Shown: piece by piece, positions 23,456 to 35,457 of the stretch
Numbering within the stretch: position 1 is the first letter of the stretch
How the letters are laid out: each line of letters begins with the position of its first letter
NCBI GenBank assembly: GCA_023376005.1
Contig: CM042156.1
Span: forward strand, 46,689,016-46,753,015
Length of the DNA: 64,000 bases
Reading direction: 5' to 3'
Source of the DNA: Doryteuthis pealeii
Lineage: Eukaryota; Mollusca; Cephalopoda; Myopsida; Loliginidae
Program-made: the position numbers and the translations under genes
The notes under the pieces: generated by a model
The model's input: only the letters and a program-made list of their open reading frames with translations
Databases searched by the model: none
Told to the model about the DNA's origin: nothing

Positions 23456-24587
23456 GTTTATGTTAATATATGTATTTATATATGTATTATGTTAATATAT
23501 TGTGTGTATTTATATATATATATATGAGTATATAAATATGTATTATGTGAGTGTGTGTGTATGTGAGTATATATGTATTGTGTGTGTGTGTAAAACTGAA
23601 TCCAGTTCCTATGAGGATAACTATGACTCCACCTGTGTATATATGTATGTATATATATGTAGCTATATGTACATGTATATATAAGTGTGTGTATGGACAT
23701 GTGTATCTATGTATTTATATATCTATATTCATGTGTATACACATAAGTGTTTACATGTGTATAATCATGTGTATATACATATGTGTGTATTCATTTTAAT
23801 ATTGTTTATAAGAGTGCTCAATCATTCATAGAGCATATATATCCAAGTTAGGGTAACGAAAATATAAAGTGAACAGCGCTTGGTAACTGTCAGTTTCTTG
23901 CCTGTGTGAATTTTAAACCAAGTGAAGTATGTCTGTTTATATTTTTCTATGTCTGGTCTTGTGTTGTTCATCATGAGAAGAGTGGTTAGGATTTTGGGGC
24001 ATGATGAGAATGAAGGGTTATTTTATGTGACTTTTTAGAAGTGTGTTCTAGTCTAATACTATATAATTCTTTTCATAAAATTTTCTATTTCTTTTCTTTG
24101 AAATATTAACCGATAAAGAAAGGATTTAAGGGGGGTAGATTTTTTTTCTCTCTCTCGAGTATTTGAAATGTCAGTTATTAATTAAACTAGCAAATATATG
24201 CACGCTCCGGGTGCAAGTATTTAAGTTTTAATGTAATAAAATATTATATTAAATTAGAAAGGCTAATGAAACTAAATAAGAATGCAAATAAAATTATTTG
24301 AAACGGAGGGGGTATAATTGAAAAATAGAACAACTGAAATTTTCCTAATTTAACTAATTAGTTAAAATAGGAAGTAAAGAATAAAATTAGTTATTTCTTC
24401 TCGTTAATGGATTTCTTTTAAGGTTTAATCCTGAGATTTTTGTTCATATTCATTAAGATAAAACCATACAATTAGAAATCAATAATACCAAACACATATT
24501 TATTGAAATAAAATTTTTAATATCAATATACAAATTAGCCTTCCTGTTCACACTGTAAACTGCTATATAAATACAATTGCATGTTAT
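22727..24587. other. Intron rich in AT/GT microsatellites
   Basis: Long AT and GT-rich runs at about 23,410-23,810. A short ATC/CAT repeat lies near 23,125-23,155. No gene seen; open frames here are microsatellite translations. Confidence 0.6.
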
Positions 24588-25170
24588 TAGTATGTAGATA
24601 TGCCTAACATATCTAACACCGGTTTCGACCGGGGATTCAGTGAGCTTCGGCCGCTGGACCTTACAAGTTAATAGCGTCGATCCCAGGGGGCTATCTCCCC
24701 AGGCAACACCTGCCCTCTTGATTTAAAGGGGCAGGGCTGGGTTTATTGCCCAGTGCCTGAAGCGCCCTCCTTGAGGGGGAATGCCAACGGGATCAACACA
24801 TTATTTGTGCTTACCACCCATGAGCTTCGGCTTGTGGGTGGTCCCACATAAAAATGTCCTTGTGTCACGTCCTCATAAATGGGATGAGAGGCAAATATCT
24901 CTAACACCGGTTTCGACCAGGGGTCCAGTGAGCTTTGACAGCTGGACCTTACAAGTTAATAGCGTTGATTCCTGGGGGCTATCCCCCCAGACAACACCTG
25001 CCCCCTCAATTTAAAGGGGTGGGGTGGGTGGGGCTGGGTTTATTGCCGATGGGATAAACGCAATTTTTCCACCCGCGAGTCTCGGCTTGTGGGTGGTCCC
25101 ACATTAATAGGGCCTTGTGCCTAACCCATACACATGGGGTACGTGGTAAATATCCTAGTATGTAGATATG
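24588..25170. mobile_element. GC-rich dimeric insertion with direct-repeat flanks
   Basis: Two head-to-tail units (about 24,609-24,891 and 24,892-25,153) share aacaccggtttcgacc, gctggaccttacaagttaat, gggctat and cggcttgtgggtggtcccac, each ending near caaatatc. The block is far more GC-rich than its surroundings. It is bounded by TAGTATGTAGATATG at 24,588-24,602 and 25,156-25,170, a 15-bp perfect direct repeat that looks like a target-site duplication. Function and family not recognised. Confidence 0.8.
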
Positions 25171-25967
25171 GCCAACAGTATTAATAATGTAAAACAATTT
25201 TATTAATAATTGAGGTTTAAATAGAAATGGAGAATGTGACTTGAGTAGTGATATAGTTTTAGTTACAGACATACAAATAGACAATTTCCATTATGATAGA
25301 GTGCTCTTCTAGTTTCTTTGTGGCAGCATATTGATATTTGATCTCCAAAAGATTATGTCTTCATATCCTGTGTAACATATAACTTCCATCTTTGGTAGGG
25401 TAGGCTAAGGCTCCTATATGTTTTCCGAAATATATTTTCTCTTTAACTGCCTTGGTTATCCATAATTTTTTGATTGATTTTAACATAATGGGATATGGTA
25501 AGTAAAACAATATTTGTATTAACATTATCTCTATTTTATAGAAACAGGACTAGTTGTTGACTTTGTGCAAATTGTAAGTGTACTAGTTGGCCTATCCTTG
25601 GACGATTATTTACAAACTTTGTATCATGCATATGATGCGGCCCCCCGCCCCAATTTTGGTCTCAGAAAGTTGCCTGATATGTGAGTGTTTATGGTAATTA
25701 ACTGCAAATAAATGAATAATTGGGATTAATATTTAGCTTATCTCTCTGTAGAAATTATAATTATCTGAGTGCATGCACATAAAGACATTTTATGCTATTG
25801 TTTTTTAATTGGAAATGGTTTTCTTCTCAAAGTTAGAATATTTTTAATACTATGGTGCTAACAAACATCTCTATTTTTGGTTTTGTTTTGTTTTGTTTTG
25901 TTTTATGGCATATCTACCCTTTGCAGGTCTTTTAATGTTGAATGAAGTCCTTTTGATTAACAAAGGA
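25171..25967. other. AT-rich intron, nothing recognised
   Basis: Short TTTTG run near 25,880; otherwise unremarkable. Confidence 0.5.
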
Positions 25968-26225
25968 TTCTGGATTATTTGGACTATTGTCCTCATCTTT
26001 ATTGTTATCTGTACAACATTTCAGCCGATGTGCCCTCTGGCCTTCTTCAGGTATTTCTTGTTGGACTTGGGAGCCTTCTCAAACTCGGGAACCTTCTTTG
26101 TGAACTCTGGAACCTTCTTGTCATAATCGGGAGCCATCACAGAACTTTGAACCCAATCCTTTATACAAATACAAATAATACTAATTATCTAGCCTCATCT
26201 CAAAAATTCAGAGAAAAAGGATTCT
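25968..26225 (+). repeat. Element E, half-copy
   Basis: tggactattgtcctcatctt, then ccgatgtgccctctggcctt and cttcaggtatttcttgttgg match the left arm of the fold-back at 20,733. The inverted right arm is missing, and about 60 bases of gggaaccttcttgt-type short repeats follow. Confidence 0.7.
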
Positions 26226-26904
26226 GGTTGCTTACAATACCTGCTGTTCTCTATTTTTGCCATGTTATGGTAACATACATACAAAAATCAGATCTTTATG
26301 ATATAAATTCTATCTTGGTTTTCACCTTTGGAAGAAATGTATTATAAGTTAATAGTTTATTTGCTGATATTAAGTAGAATTTTTTTTAACCAGATTTAAA
26401 AAAAAATCTTTTTCAATTTCCTATCTTCCTTCATCTCTATCTCTCTCCACACACATACTACCAGAGCTACATGGTGTTGCACAGGATTTAAAAAGTATAT
26501 ATATATAAACATTTTCTATGTATTTGTTTTATCTTTTATTCTTTGTTATTCTTGTTTTATTATTTATTTTATTATTTATTTTATTATTTTCATTATTATT
26601 CTTGTTTGCATATTTTTATTTTATTTGCTTTTTATTATGTTTTATTCTTTATTTGTTTTATTTTTTAATAATTTTTTAATCAATTTTTAAAATTCATGAT
26701 TGAGTTATATTCTTATATTGTTATTTAGCTTTTCTTATGGAAAATTATGGGCAAAAGTTTTTTAACACAGACAAAATAGGGTGTGGAATTTATTGAACTT
26801 TGATCTTTGTTGGTCTCCACCAATTTTCTTTTTATAAAATGTGCTCACTCATTGTATAAACAAACAAGCAGACATAAAAAAAACTTTTTTTAATCTGTTT
26901 CTCT
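26226..26904. other. AT-rich intron with TTTTATTATTT runs
   Basis: Low-complexity T-rich tract at 26,520-26,700. Nothing else recognised. Confidence 0.5.
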
Positions 26905-26907
26905 CTC

Positions 26908-26947
<40 letters not shown>

Positions 26948-27010
26948 GGAGAATGAATATGAAAAGTTTCAGCATATAAAAGTGCTCAATACTAAAAATA
27001 GAGCAGATTT

Positions 27011-27178
27011 AAAATCATAAATTAAATATTATGGTGTTAATTTTCCGTAACTATAGTTTCATGCATATTATGCAATCTTCAGATGGTTAAATATTGAAAA
27101 AGTGGCTTGTTCAGCGTTTATAAAACGTGAAGTGTGCTTCACAGAAAATTAACACCATAATATTTCATTTATGATTTT
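27011..27178. repeat. Fold-back element, 35-bp arms
   Basis: Arms 27,011-27,045 and 27,144-27,178 (around atattatggtgttaatttt) are almost perfect inverted copies with about 98 bases between them. A (AT)n run at about 26,910-26,944 lies to the left. Confidence 0.8.
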
Positions 27179-27504
27179 ATGTACCCAAAAGTAGGAACAA
27201 TAGAAAAAAAAATTTGTTTTTAACGGAAATATTAAGAGAAAATTTTGTGAGCATCTTTTTTTTTAGTTAGAACTGCATAAATAATTATCATATTTATCAA
27301 AGTCTAATCAATGTTTCTGGAGTCATCAAGTGCATATTCTGGCAAACCTGGCTATGTAGGTACCAGTGCTCTCAAATTGTAAACTTACCCCAAATCATGA
27401 CCTTCGTGATATGTGCACAGTGATTGTTGAAGTAGAATGCTTTTTTTTCTTTTTTTTTTTTTTTTTTTTTTTTAAGGTATTCTTGGGGTTAGTGATACCC
27501 TTAA

Positions 27505-27740
27505 AGGGCAGGTTTAGCTCAGTCACTAGAATGTCTGACTAGGAACCACAAGGTTCAGGGATTGATGCTGGCCCTTGCCAACTCACCGTAAAAATAGCAC
27601 AGGGATTTGTGCGGTAAGGGTAGGTATGGCGCTCTGTCTTAGATGCAAAAAAAATCTCCTTGGACTAGCACTAGTGAAAAGGGGATAGACTCCCTCACTG
27701 TCTGGCTGATACCGACTTTAGGCCACCTCGATGACTTTAC
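27505..27740 (+). repeat. SINE-C (tRNA-derived)
   Basis: tRNA-like head gcaggtttagctcagtcact with the B-box-like ggttcagggattgatgc, then tagcacagggatttgtgc and a tail ending ccacctcgatgac. Preceded by a poly-T tract of about 35 bases. Confidence 0.75.
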
Positions 27741-27924
27741 TTTTTTTTTAAATGGTATGAAATACAGTAATTTATGTGCCTTAGGGTTTTCTTGAAAAAT
27801 TCCATTTACCATTTACTTTCTGCCTGGGAAGGGCAATCATGATTTTCACAGAGGTGTTTAAAGAAGTGTGTGTGTGTGTGTGTGTGTGTGTGTCACTACA
27901 GAAAATCAAATTGGTTAATGGGTT

Positions 27925-28055
27925 TTAAATTCAGACTGTGATAGTTTGTATTAGTTTCAATAATGCTCTTGGAAAAGGCATGAATCCACTTCTCCATCCA
28001 GTTATGAATAAAATAGCTCAGCATTTGGAACCCTTTAGCCTTGGAAAAAATAACC
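27925..28055 (+). repeat. SINE-B body fragment
   Basis: ttggaaaaggcatgaatcca and ccctttagccttgg mark a diverged body without a clear head. Confidence 0.5.
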
Positions 28056-28082
28056 CATCTTAGATAATATATACTTCGCATT

Positions 28083-28350
28083 TGTATTTACCCAACACCT
28101 CCACCTTGGGTAGGATGTGACACAGTTGTTTTTTTTGTTTTTTTGTTTTTTTTTGTTTGTTTATTTTTAGCAGAGTAAAGAGTTTTCTTTCTCCTAGACT
28201 GGTTGCCGAACCCAGTCTGCTCTACCATTTACTCATATCTTGGAGAAAAAATGGATTCATACCTTTTCAATGGCATTAGTGAAATATAAATGACCTCATC
28301 CACTATTTGAACTCTGGCCGCCAATTCCGTTTCCTAATATGATACCAGGT
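28083..28350 (-). repeat. SINE-B (tRNA-derived), inverse
   Basis: Tail (tacccaacacctccacc, gtaggatgtgacacag), body (tctcctagactggttgcc) and head B box (tatttgaactctgg) in inverse order. Confidence 0.7.
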
Positions 28351-28789
28351 TGTAGGTTGTTCCTTGCTACAGTTATATAGCATGTGCACTGAGAGAGGCA
28401 CTCTGAGCAGAAGGCTTGTGCCAAATTTGGACAATGGGGTGCCTGCGATACTGCACTGGAGGACCAACCTTGAACATAGGTGAAACAAGGTCATTAACAT
28501 GCAGAATTTAAACACATAGACAGAAATGTTATTGGACTAAAAACTTGCAGCACATGGTTAAGAATGCTTGCCACACGATGATAGGTATATGTGGCATACT
28601 AGGTAACCTCAAGATGAGGATGTATATAGGCGAGAAAAAAAAAAGATACATACACCCTCTCTCTCTCTCTCTCCCTCTCCCTCTCACCTTCATAACAGAT
28701 GTATCCCTTTTCTCTCAAGGTTTTCACACAGTTCTATATTTGAAGATAATCTGTAAAAGAAAAAAGAATTTCCTAATACAAATGATGAT

Positions 28790-29040
28790 TTTAACCAAAC
28801 TGAGGCAAATCACTAACCAATGAATATGCAATCCTACTAGTACCATGTAACCCAATACAACATGTCATCTGTCACTTGAAGAGAAGATGAACACGGCCAA
28901 GTAAACACCATCGTCCTGTGAGATGCCATGAGTTTTCTTTAACCAAACTGAGACGAATCACTAACCAATGAATATGCAATACTACTAGTACCATATAACC
29001 CTATAAAACATGTTATATGTTAGTTGAAGAAGAGATAGAC
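28790..29040. repeat. Direct repeat, two units of about 146 bp
   Basis: aaccaaactgaggcaaatca...accaatgaatatgcaat at about 28,794 recurs at about 28,940 with small changes and is followed in both by actagtaccat. Confidence 0.85.
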
Positions 29041-29984
29041 ATTTCTCTTATAAAACTACTAGTGTATTGATTTGTTTACTTTTGAGGTTTACAAATACTA
29101 GACTTTTTTTAAAGTAGAATTTCATTTATTTATTTCTATTTCTATTTTAAATTCTAAATATCTATGAAAATAAATCAAATCTTCATATTTTTGCAGAAAA
29201 AGCAAGAACCGATGAAATTTACTGTGTATATACATTTACTTTGTTGTAAATTGTTTTATTTTTGTAGTTTCATCCGGACATACATACATACACACCAACT
29301 GCCCTTTATATATATGTATGTATGTATAGATAGATAGATGTATAAGCTCTCCTTTTTATCTCCTGTCATGTCTGTATTCTCTTCTATTAAGTTTGCTTAG
29401 GCAATAAAAATATCCTTCACCGTGAATTGTTCTTATATTTAATCTGTACAAGGAAACGATATACTCAATAAACTGTTGTTCATCAACACCATGGAGAAGA
29501 ATTACAACAATCTAATAGAGAAAATGGGAACCATTTAAATCTTAAAAACAGAACCTTGTTGTCTCCAATGTTGCTTTGAGGAATTCTAAGAATTATTTCC
29601 TAAATCCTTTGTAGATTCCTTTTACCAAATTCCAACCATGATGTCGTCTTCATTCTTTCTAGGACTGACTGACTGAATTTAGATCAACCCTGATGTTTGG
29701 GGGAATTGAATTTCTTTTAAAAAATTCCAATAATGAAAAGCATTTCTTACATCTCTTTATTTTATATCTTTTATTTCAATACACCTAATACGGAAATATA
29801 AAAGAGTAATATAGAAATGTTTAAAAAAAATTTTTTTTTAAATAAAATTTTCTCAACTATCCTAGTTTCTGCTTGTCATAATAGTTCCAGATATTTTCTT
29901 TTATTTCAATCACAATTCAATATTTTCTCAAACACTGAAAATCTATGAATTATTATGTTGCAAACGTTTTTATCTAATTAGTAT
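29041..29984. other. AT-rich intron, nothing recognised
   Basis: Short CATA and GTAT/GATA runs near 29,280-29,340; no gene. Confidence 0.5.
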
Positions 29985-30165
29985 TATTTGGATTATTCGG
30001 ACTATTGTCCTCATCTTTATTGTTATCTGTACAACATTTCAGCTGATGTGCCCTACGGCCTTCTTCAGATATTTCTTGTTGGACTCTGGGGCCTTCTTGA
30101 ACTCGGGACCCTTCTTGTCGAATAATCCAAATAATACTAATTATTAAGCCTCATCTAAAAAATTC
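29985..30165 (+). repeat. Element E, half-copy
   Basis: Same left-arm sequence as 25,968 (attgtcctcatctttattgt, gatgtgccctacggccttct) and the same right boundary (aataatactaattat). Confidence 0.7.
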
Positions 30166-30724
30166 AGAAATGTTTTATCTAAATTTATTAGTTTTATTTA
30201 GGTTTGTTGTGTGTATTGATGTAAAAAAAACAACATTTTTTGTCTTTTTAAAGGAAAAAGTTAAAATGTGATCATATTTCCTATTTTTTCCCAGTATTTG
30301 TCATTTTGTTATTTTAAGCTGAAGACCTTTGCTCTTTTTTTTTGTCAAAACTAACTTGACAAACCCTGAACTTTGACATTAGCCTAAAAATTATCCATTG
30401 TTACAAAAAATATTATTTCTGGTGGATGATGTTTTTCCTTCTGTTTGTACTGACCTGTTAGATAATAAAGCAAACATGCCCAAAACTTTGAAGACATGCT
30501 GGACTTGATCAACACAAAAGTTCTTTCATAAAGGGTCCAAATTCTTAGGCAAATCCATTAGGCAGAAGGATCACCTGTGTGTGTTGGATTTTATGGCATG
30601 TCAACCCGTTATTTTATGCTGAAGATGTTTTTGTTTTATTCATTTTTGTTGGGTATTCATTTTTTTAATTTAAAAAAAAAAAAAAAATTCTTTTTTTACT
30701 CATTTTTAAAAAACAGTTTTTGAT

Positions 30725-30860
30725 CTATTTAACCCATAGATGGGACCCTAACAGGTACTACCACTCTGGACCTATGAGTAATGGCAATGAAGGGGTACTC
30801 CACATTCCCCAGAGTTTCAGAATTCACCGCTAGATGCAATTTAACGTCATACCTAAGACA
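30725..30860 (-). repeat. SINE-D family fragment
   Basis: catagatgggaccctaacag, aaggggtactccacattccc; the inverse of the family's body. Confidence 0.75.
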
Positions 30861-30870
30861 CACCTATTTT

Positions 30871-30871
<1 letters not shown>

Positions 30872-30914
<43 letters not shown>

Positions 30915-31045
30915 GTCATCCACAGACACCATGTTTCGGCATTTCATGCCTCTTCAGTGTGGCTAGACAACAACTTCCTCTGACCAGGAGTGAAATCCGA
31001 CTGAGTTTTCGTTCCCCCGATTCGTTAACTTCTCACCCATTTGAC
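30872..31045 (-). repeat. Microsatellite-linked repeat F
   Basis: An (AT)n run is followed by the inverse of cactgaagaggcatgaaatg and ccgaaacatggtgtctgtgg. The same 40-base core occurs beside the (AT)n/(GT)n tract at 49,249-49,300. Confidence 0.6.
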
Positions 31046-31169
31046 AGCTGCCGTTAAGGGGTGGTGTTTAAACTATTAAATACATACATTTGTTTATATA
31101 TTTTAAACAGACGATCATTGCTTTATATATGCTGACAGTGAAAGTTAATTTAAGTCACCCCTAGACAGC

Positions 31170-31194
31170 TCTACACACACACACACACACACAC

Positions 31195-31270
<76 letters not shown>
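31170..31270. repeat. (CA)n-(CATA)n-(AT)n compound microsatellite
   Basis: Three adjoining simple repeats. Confidence 0.95.
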
Positions 31271-31272
<2 letters not shown>

Positions 31273-31273
31273 T

Positions 31274-31508
31274 GATGCTGATAGCTTTTTAATTTAGTGC
31301 CTCCTGGGGCACATGTCTTTGATTTGAATGAGACCCTGGGAAATTTGATGGGTCCCAACTAAAGTTTCTTAATGAATTATAGAGTTTTTATTTATGAACA
31401 ACTAAAGCCGTCTAATCTCTTCAAACACTGGGACGCATCTATAGGATTTTTATGCGTCCTTTTAGATTTTTATGCGTCAATGACACAGGACACATACCTA
31501 TCAGCGTA
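31274..31508. mobile_element. Short TIR element (MITE-like), copy 3
   Basis: Begins GATGCTGATAG and ends ctatcagcgta. Contains gtgcctcctggggcac and gggacgcatc...tgcgtcc as in copies 1 and 2. Flanked on both sides by microsatellites. Confidence 0.75.
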
Positions 31509-31546
<38 letters not shown>

Positions 31547-31559
31547 GGTACAATAAAAA

Positions 31560-32290
31560 ATGATGAAACTAAATCTTTGATTTTTTTTTTTTTAAATCAA
31601 AGGAAGTTGAGCAACAATATATAATAAATTGATGTCCCTATGAGTCAGTGCCAATTCTTTATACTTTTTGATTGGCAGCTTTTGGTAAAAAAAAAAATTC
31701 CCTGGCCTTGGATGACTGTGGGTTATGGTACAGGAGTTGGAGGATCTTAGTTTATTTCCAATGTTGACCTCAAGGAACTGAAACTTCAGAAATTGAATGA
31801 GAGATTACAGAATATATTTTGATAATTTTCTGAGCAAAATAAAGTGTGGTAAAAATGTTTGTTAAAAGAAGAAAAAATATTTTGTAATTTTTCAAATTCA
31901 GTCAAAATATAATTAACTAAGGAAGTAAATAACAAATATCCCTATCAAATACAATTTACAAAGCTCAAAAATCTACTTCAAATTTATCGAGGGGAAACAT
32001 AAAATAATTTTGATTTATATTAAAAAAAAAAAATAAAAAAAATAAAAAAAATGTAAATAAGATTTGTACACAATAAGTCTTAAAATTGTTTTCTTGGTTG
32101 TAGGGACATCCAATCAATTTTGTGCAATAAATGTACACATCACGGGAAAAGTTACAAAACATTTCTAAAAGTTATTTTATTTAAAAAAAATCTTTATCAT
32201 TTGAAAGAAATAAGATGAAAGAAAACTCCAATATTTAAAAAAAAAAAAAATTTTAATATCATAGAATTCCTGAAATCGTAGTTTTCAAAC
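31560..32290. other. AT-rich intron, nothing recognised
   Basis: A/T homopolymers only. Confidence 0.5.
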
Positions 32291-32294
32291 AGAT

Positions 32295-32440
32295 ATATTT
32301 GAGCCACAGATTTGGGACCCTAACAGGGGATATCACTTTGACACAGTGCAACTAGTATTAATGGCAGTGATGGAGTATTCCACACTCCCCAGGACTTCAG
32401 AACTGTAACTTTGCTATCAGATGCAGTTTAGTATCAGACT
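32295..32440 (-). repeat. SINE-D family fragment
   Basis: tgggaccctaacagggga and gtattccacactccccagg, the inverse of the family's body. Confidence 0.65.
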
Positions 32441-32607
32441 CTGGACTCCCTTTTTTTTATGGGGGGGGGGGTCTTACCTCTTTGCAGGGATACAAATAAA
32501 TATATTTGCAAGTTAATTAATATTATTTATACTAATTTATAAAGCCAAACCAAACAAAAATATTAACCTACAATCTAACCCCTCCCCACAAAAAACAAAA
32601 CAAACAA

Positions 32608-32652
32608 GATTTGGTATTAAATAACCCACAAGGGTTGATATGCCAATAAACA
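32608..32652 (+). repeat. SINE-A/D tail fragment
   Basis: tggtattaaataacccacaa followed by gggttgatatgcc: only the shared 3' tail. Confidence 0.6.
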
Positions 32653-33104
32653 AAATAACCAACCAGCCAATCACATCCCCTAACCAGTGGTGGGAGGTGG
32701 GGTCTGCACTGAAGAGATACAGCTATTTACAACTAAAGACACTATTCATTCCTTTTCTAGATAAGAAATAGCAATTTGTTAATCAGTTAAAAATGGTTGA
32801 AAATAGATGTTTGGCTCATCCCAATTGCTGACTGTTCTCTTGTGTTTTTTTTTTCTCTTAAAAGTGAAACAAAAATCAGAAACAAAAAATCATACAGTTA
32901 TAAATTATGAACTTTTTCTTTTTCTTCCTACTGATTCATAAAATCTTATTGACCAATATGATTTTGAAATAAATAAAACATTTTTGTAGATATTTGATTG
33001 TGGCTCGTATTACAAGATTCTTTTTCCCAAAAATGAATCTGCTTGTGAAATCTGCTTGAAGAGTTTTGTTTCACTTTAAAGAAGATCTGCTTGATATAAG
33101 TAGA

Positions 33105-33144
33105 TATATATCTCTCTCTCTTATTCTCTCTCTCTCTCTCTTAT

Positions 33145-33188
<44 letters not shown>

Positions 33189-33362
33189 CTTACTCTCACT
33201 CTCTCTCTTACTCTCACTCTCTCTCTTACTCTCACTCTCTCACTCTCTCACTCTCTCTCTCTCTTACTCTCACTCTCTCTTACTCTCTCTTTCTCTCTCT
33301 CTCTCTTACTATCTCACTATCTCTCTTACTATATCACTATCTCTCTATCTCTCTCTTTCTTA

Positions 33363-33459
<97 letters not shown>

Positions 33460-33505
33460 TTCTTACTCTCTCTTTTTCTCTCACTCTCTCTCACTCTTGG
33501 CCATT
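33105..33505. repeat. (CT)n-rich tract, about 400 bp
   Basis: Almost pure pyrimidine on the + strand, with interspersed TTACT, CACT and TTTCT variants. The long open frame across it is an artefact of composition. Confidence 0.95.
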
Positions 33506-34620
33506 TCGTCATCCTAGTCTCTTCTGTTTAAAAAAGAGTATTCATTTACTCTTTCCAGCCCACTCAGGTTTTCTGCTTGATAAACATTTGAAATAAGACA
33601 AGAAATTACTGTACATGTATTACATCATTCCTCTTCCTCAAATAGATCATTGAATAAAGAATTAAGTTTCTTTTTGAATCATTTAGAATCAAGACCATTT
33701 TTTTCTCTTATTTCACTGAAAAAACAAAGACATTAATATTGTGCAGTAAATAAAACAGAACACTGCTAATTTTGAATAACAGTTGAAACATTATTTTTTT
33801 TTAAATTTATTTATTTTATTTTTTTCTATTTTTTCAATAAAATTTTCTATCATTTTATTTCTCTGCTTATAAGATAAGCAGAGGATAAGAACATCCCATC
33901 AAAGTAAAATGGTTAACAACGTAGTCTCACTGATCCACTGTTTTACAAGAATGGCTTTGGCATTTAATAACCCATAAAATAACATAGGGAGTTTGGTCTA
34001 TCATCAAACAAAGAAACAAAGCCAAACCAACTTTATTGCTGAAATAATTTTTCTCAGTCTCTACTGTAATTAGTTTGGATTATCAGATTTGTCCTCAAGA
34101 ATTTCAGAGAAGAATTCTTTGACTAATATTTCAATACTGACTGGACCTCCCCTCCAAAAAAATGTCACCGTCACCTTCACCTTGTGTTTCCACTAGTAAA
34201 CACAATTTTTACAATAAGTAAATTTTCCCACTCCCTTAAAAAAAAAAACCTTTTACCTAATTGTTGTGTGGTCCTTTTCTTATATCCATTGCTATCAGGT
34301 ATCTTGTTCTTCTTACCCAGCCCAATCCAAGAAGAAACTAATGAGTATCTGCTTTTTTAGGTTAGGGGGTGTCCCTCTTTTGGTTCCCTTTTGTGTTCTT
34401 TAATCAGTAAATAGCACATACGAGCTTAGCAGCAGAAATGGAATGATACGTCCACCCGAAAGAGTCGCTTATTTCAACTCTCTAACTTCTAATTCTACTT
34501 TCCCAGAGTTGCTTGATCACATGACTCTCTAAGTGACTCTCTCACTCCAAATGAATTAGAGTTCAGACCTCTCAATTAAACTATTTGAGTCACAGTGATT
34601 TTCCTCTGTTTACTGTTATT
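33506..34620. other. Intron, one SINE tail fragment
   Basis: A short SINE-A/D tail at about 33,925-33,990 (tttacaagaatggctttggc, atttaataaccc); otherwise nothing recognised. Confidence 0.5.
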
Positions 34621-34625
34621 TTGAA

Positions 34626-34658
34626 TTGCTAAAAAAGATAGGCTATCTTTTTTAGCAA
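34626..34658. repeat. Perfect 16-bp palindrome with 1-base spacer
   Basis: ttgctaaaaaagatag, then g, then its exact reverse complement. Confidence 0.95.
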
Positions 34659-35457
34659 ATAGTGTAAGGTTCATTATGTAACATAATAAAAAAGTTTGTT
34701 TTTTCTTCTTCAAAGAATCAAAATATTAATAAAATTTGTTTTGTTCTTTGATTTTACAAACTCCTATGGAATATGATCCTCAACAAGTACAGGAATTTTG
34801 CCGATAAAAATAAAAAATAAAAAAAATATAGAAATACACAGTTTTGGTTATCTTCAAGATATACACTCCCAAATTTTTCAATCGTTTTTTTATTTAAAAA
34901 AAAATTTTTTTAAGGAATGCTCTCTTCAAAATTAGCAGCAGGAACCAGTCTCTTACACTCTTTTGATCAATTTTTTTTCAGGAAAATAAACTTGTTATTT
35001 TTCAACTAAATTTTTATATAATTTTACAGTAGATTATTTTAAATTAAATATGTCTCAATTAACTTTAAATTAATTAACTTTAATTAATTTCAAATTTACA
35101 GTAAATTATTTTGAAATTAAATATGTCTCAATTGACTTATTTTAACTATGAATTAACTTTTACTTTTCAATAATAAAATTTTAAAACTTCCATTAAGATA
35201 TATTTATTGAAAAATAACCAAAATGATTTATTGTAAAAGAAAAATATTTTAGAATTCAGATGAAAAACATGTTTCTTTTCCTGAAAAAAGCAGATCAAAA
35301 GAATTTTTACTTGTTCTACATTAAATAGAGAATCCTATTTTTTTTTTTATTTTTTATTTTTTTTATTTTCTTATTTTTTTAAAAATTCATATCATCTACA
35401 TTTGATTTCTTTTTATTATTTATTCATTTTCTTTTTTTGTTTCGCCTTGTTTTGTAG
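34659..35457. other. AT-rich end of intron
   Basis: Contains a short direct duplication (about 35,025-35,075 and 35,097-35,150, sharing attaaatatgtctcaatt). Ends in a T-rich tract and the acceptor ttttgtag. Confidence 0.6.

Noticed and set aside
27505..27580. Possible tRNA gene at the SINE-C head
   Set aside because: Recurs at 36,727 with the same non-tRNA body; no closed cloverleaf by eye.
33066..33596. 176-residue Ser/Leu-rich open frame
   Set aside because: It is the translation of a CT microsatellite; no conserved domain or codon signal.
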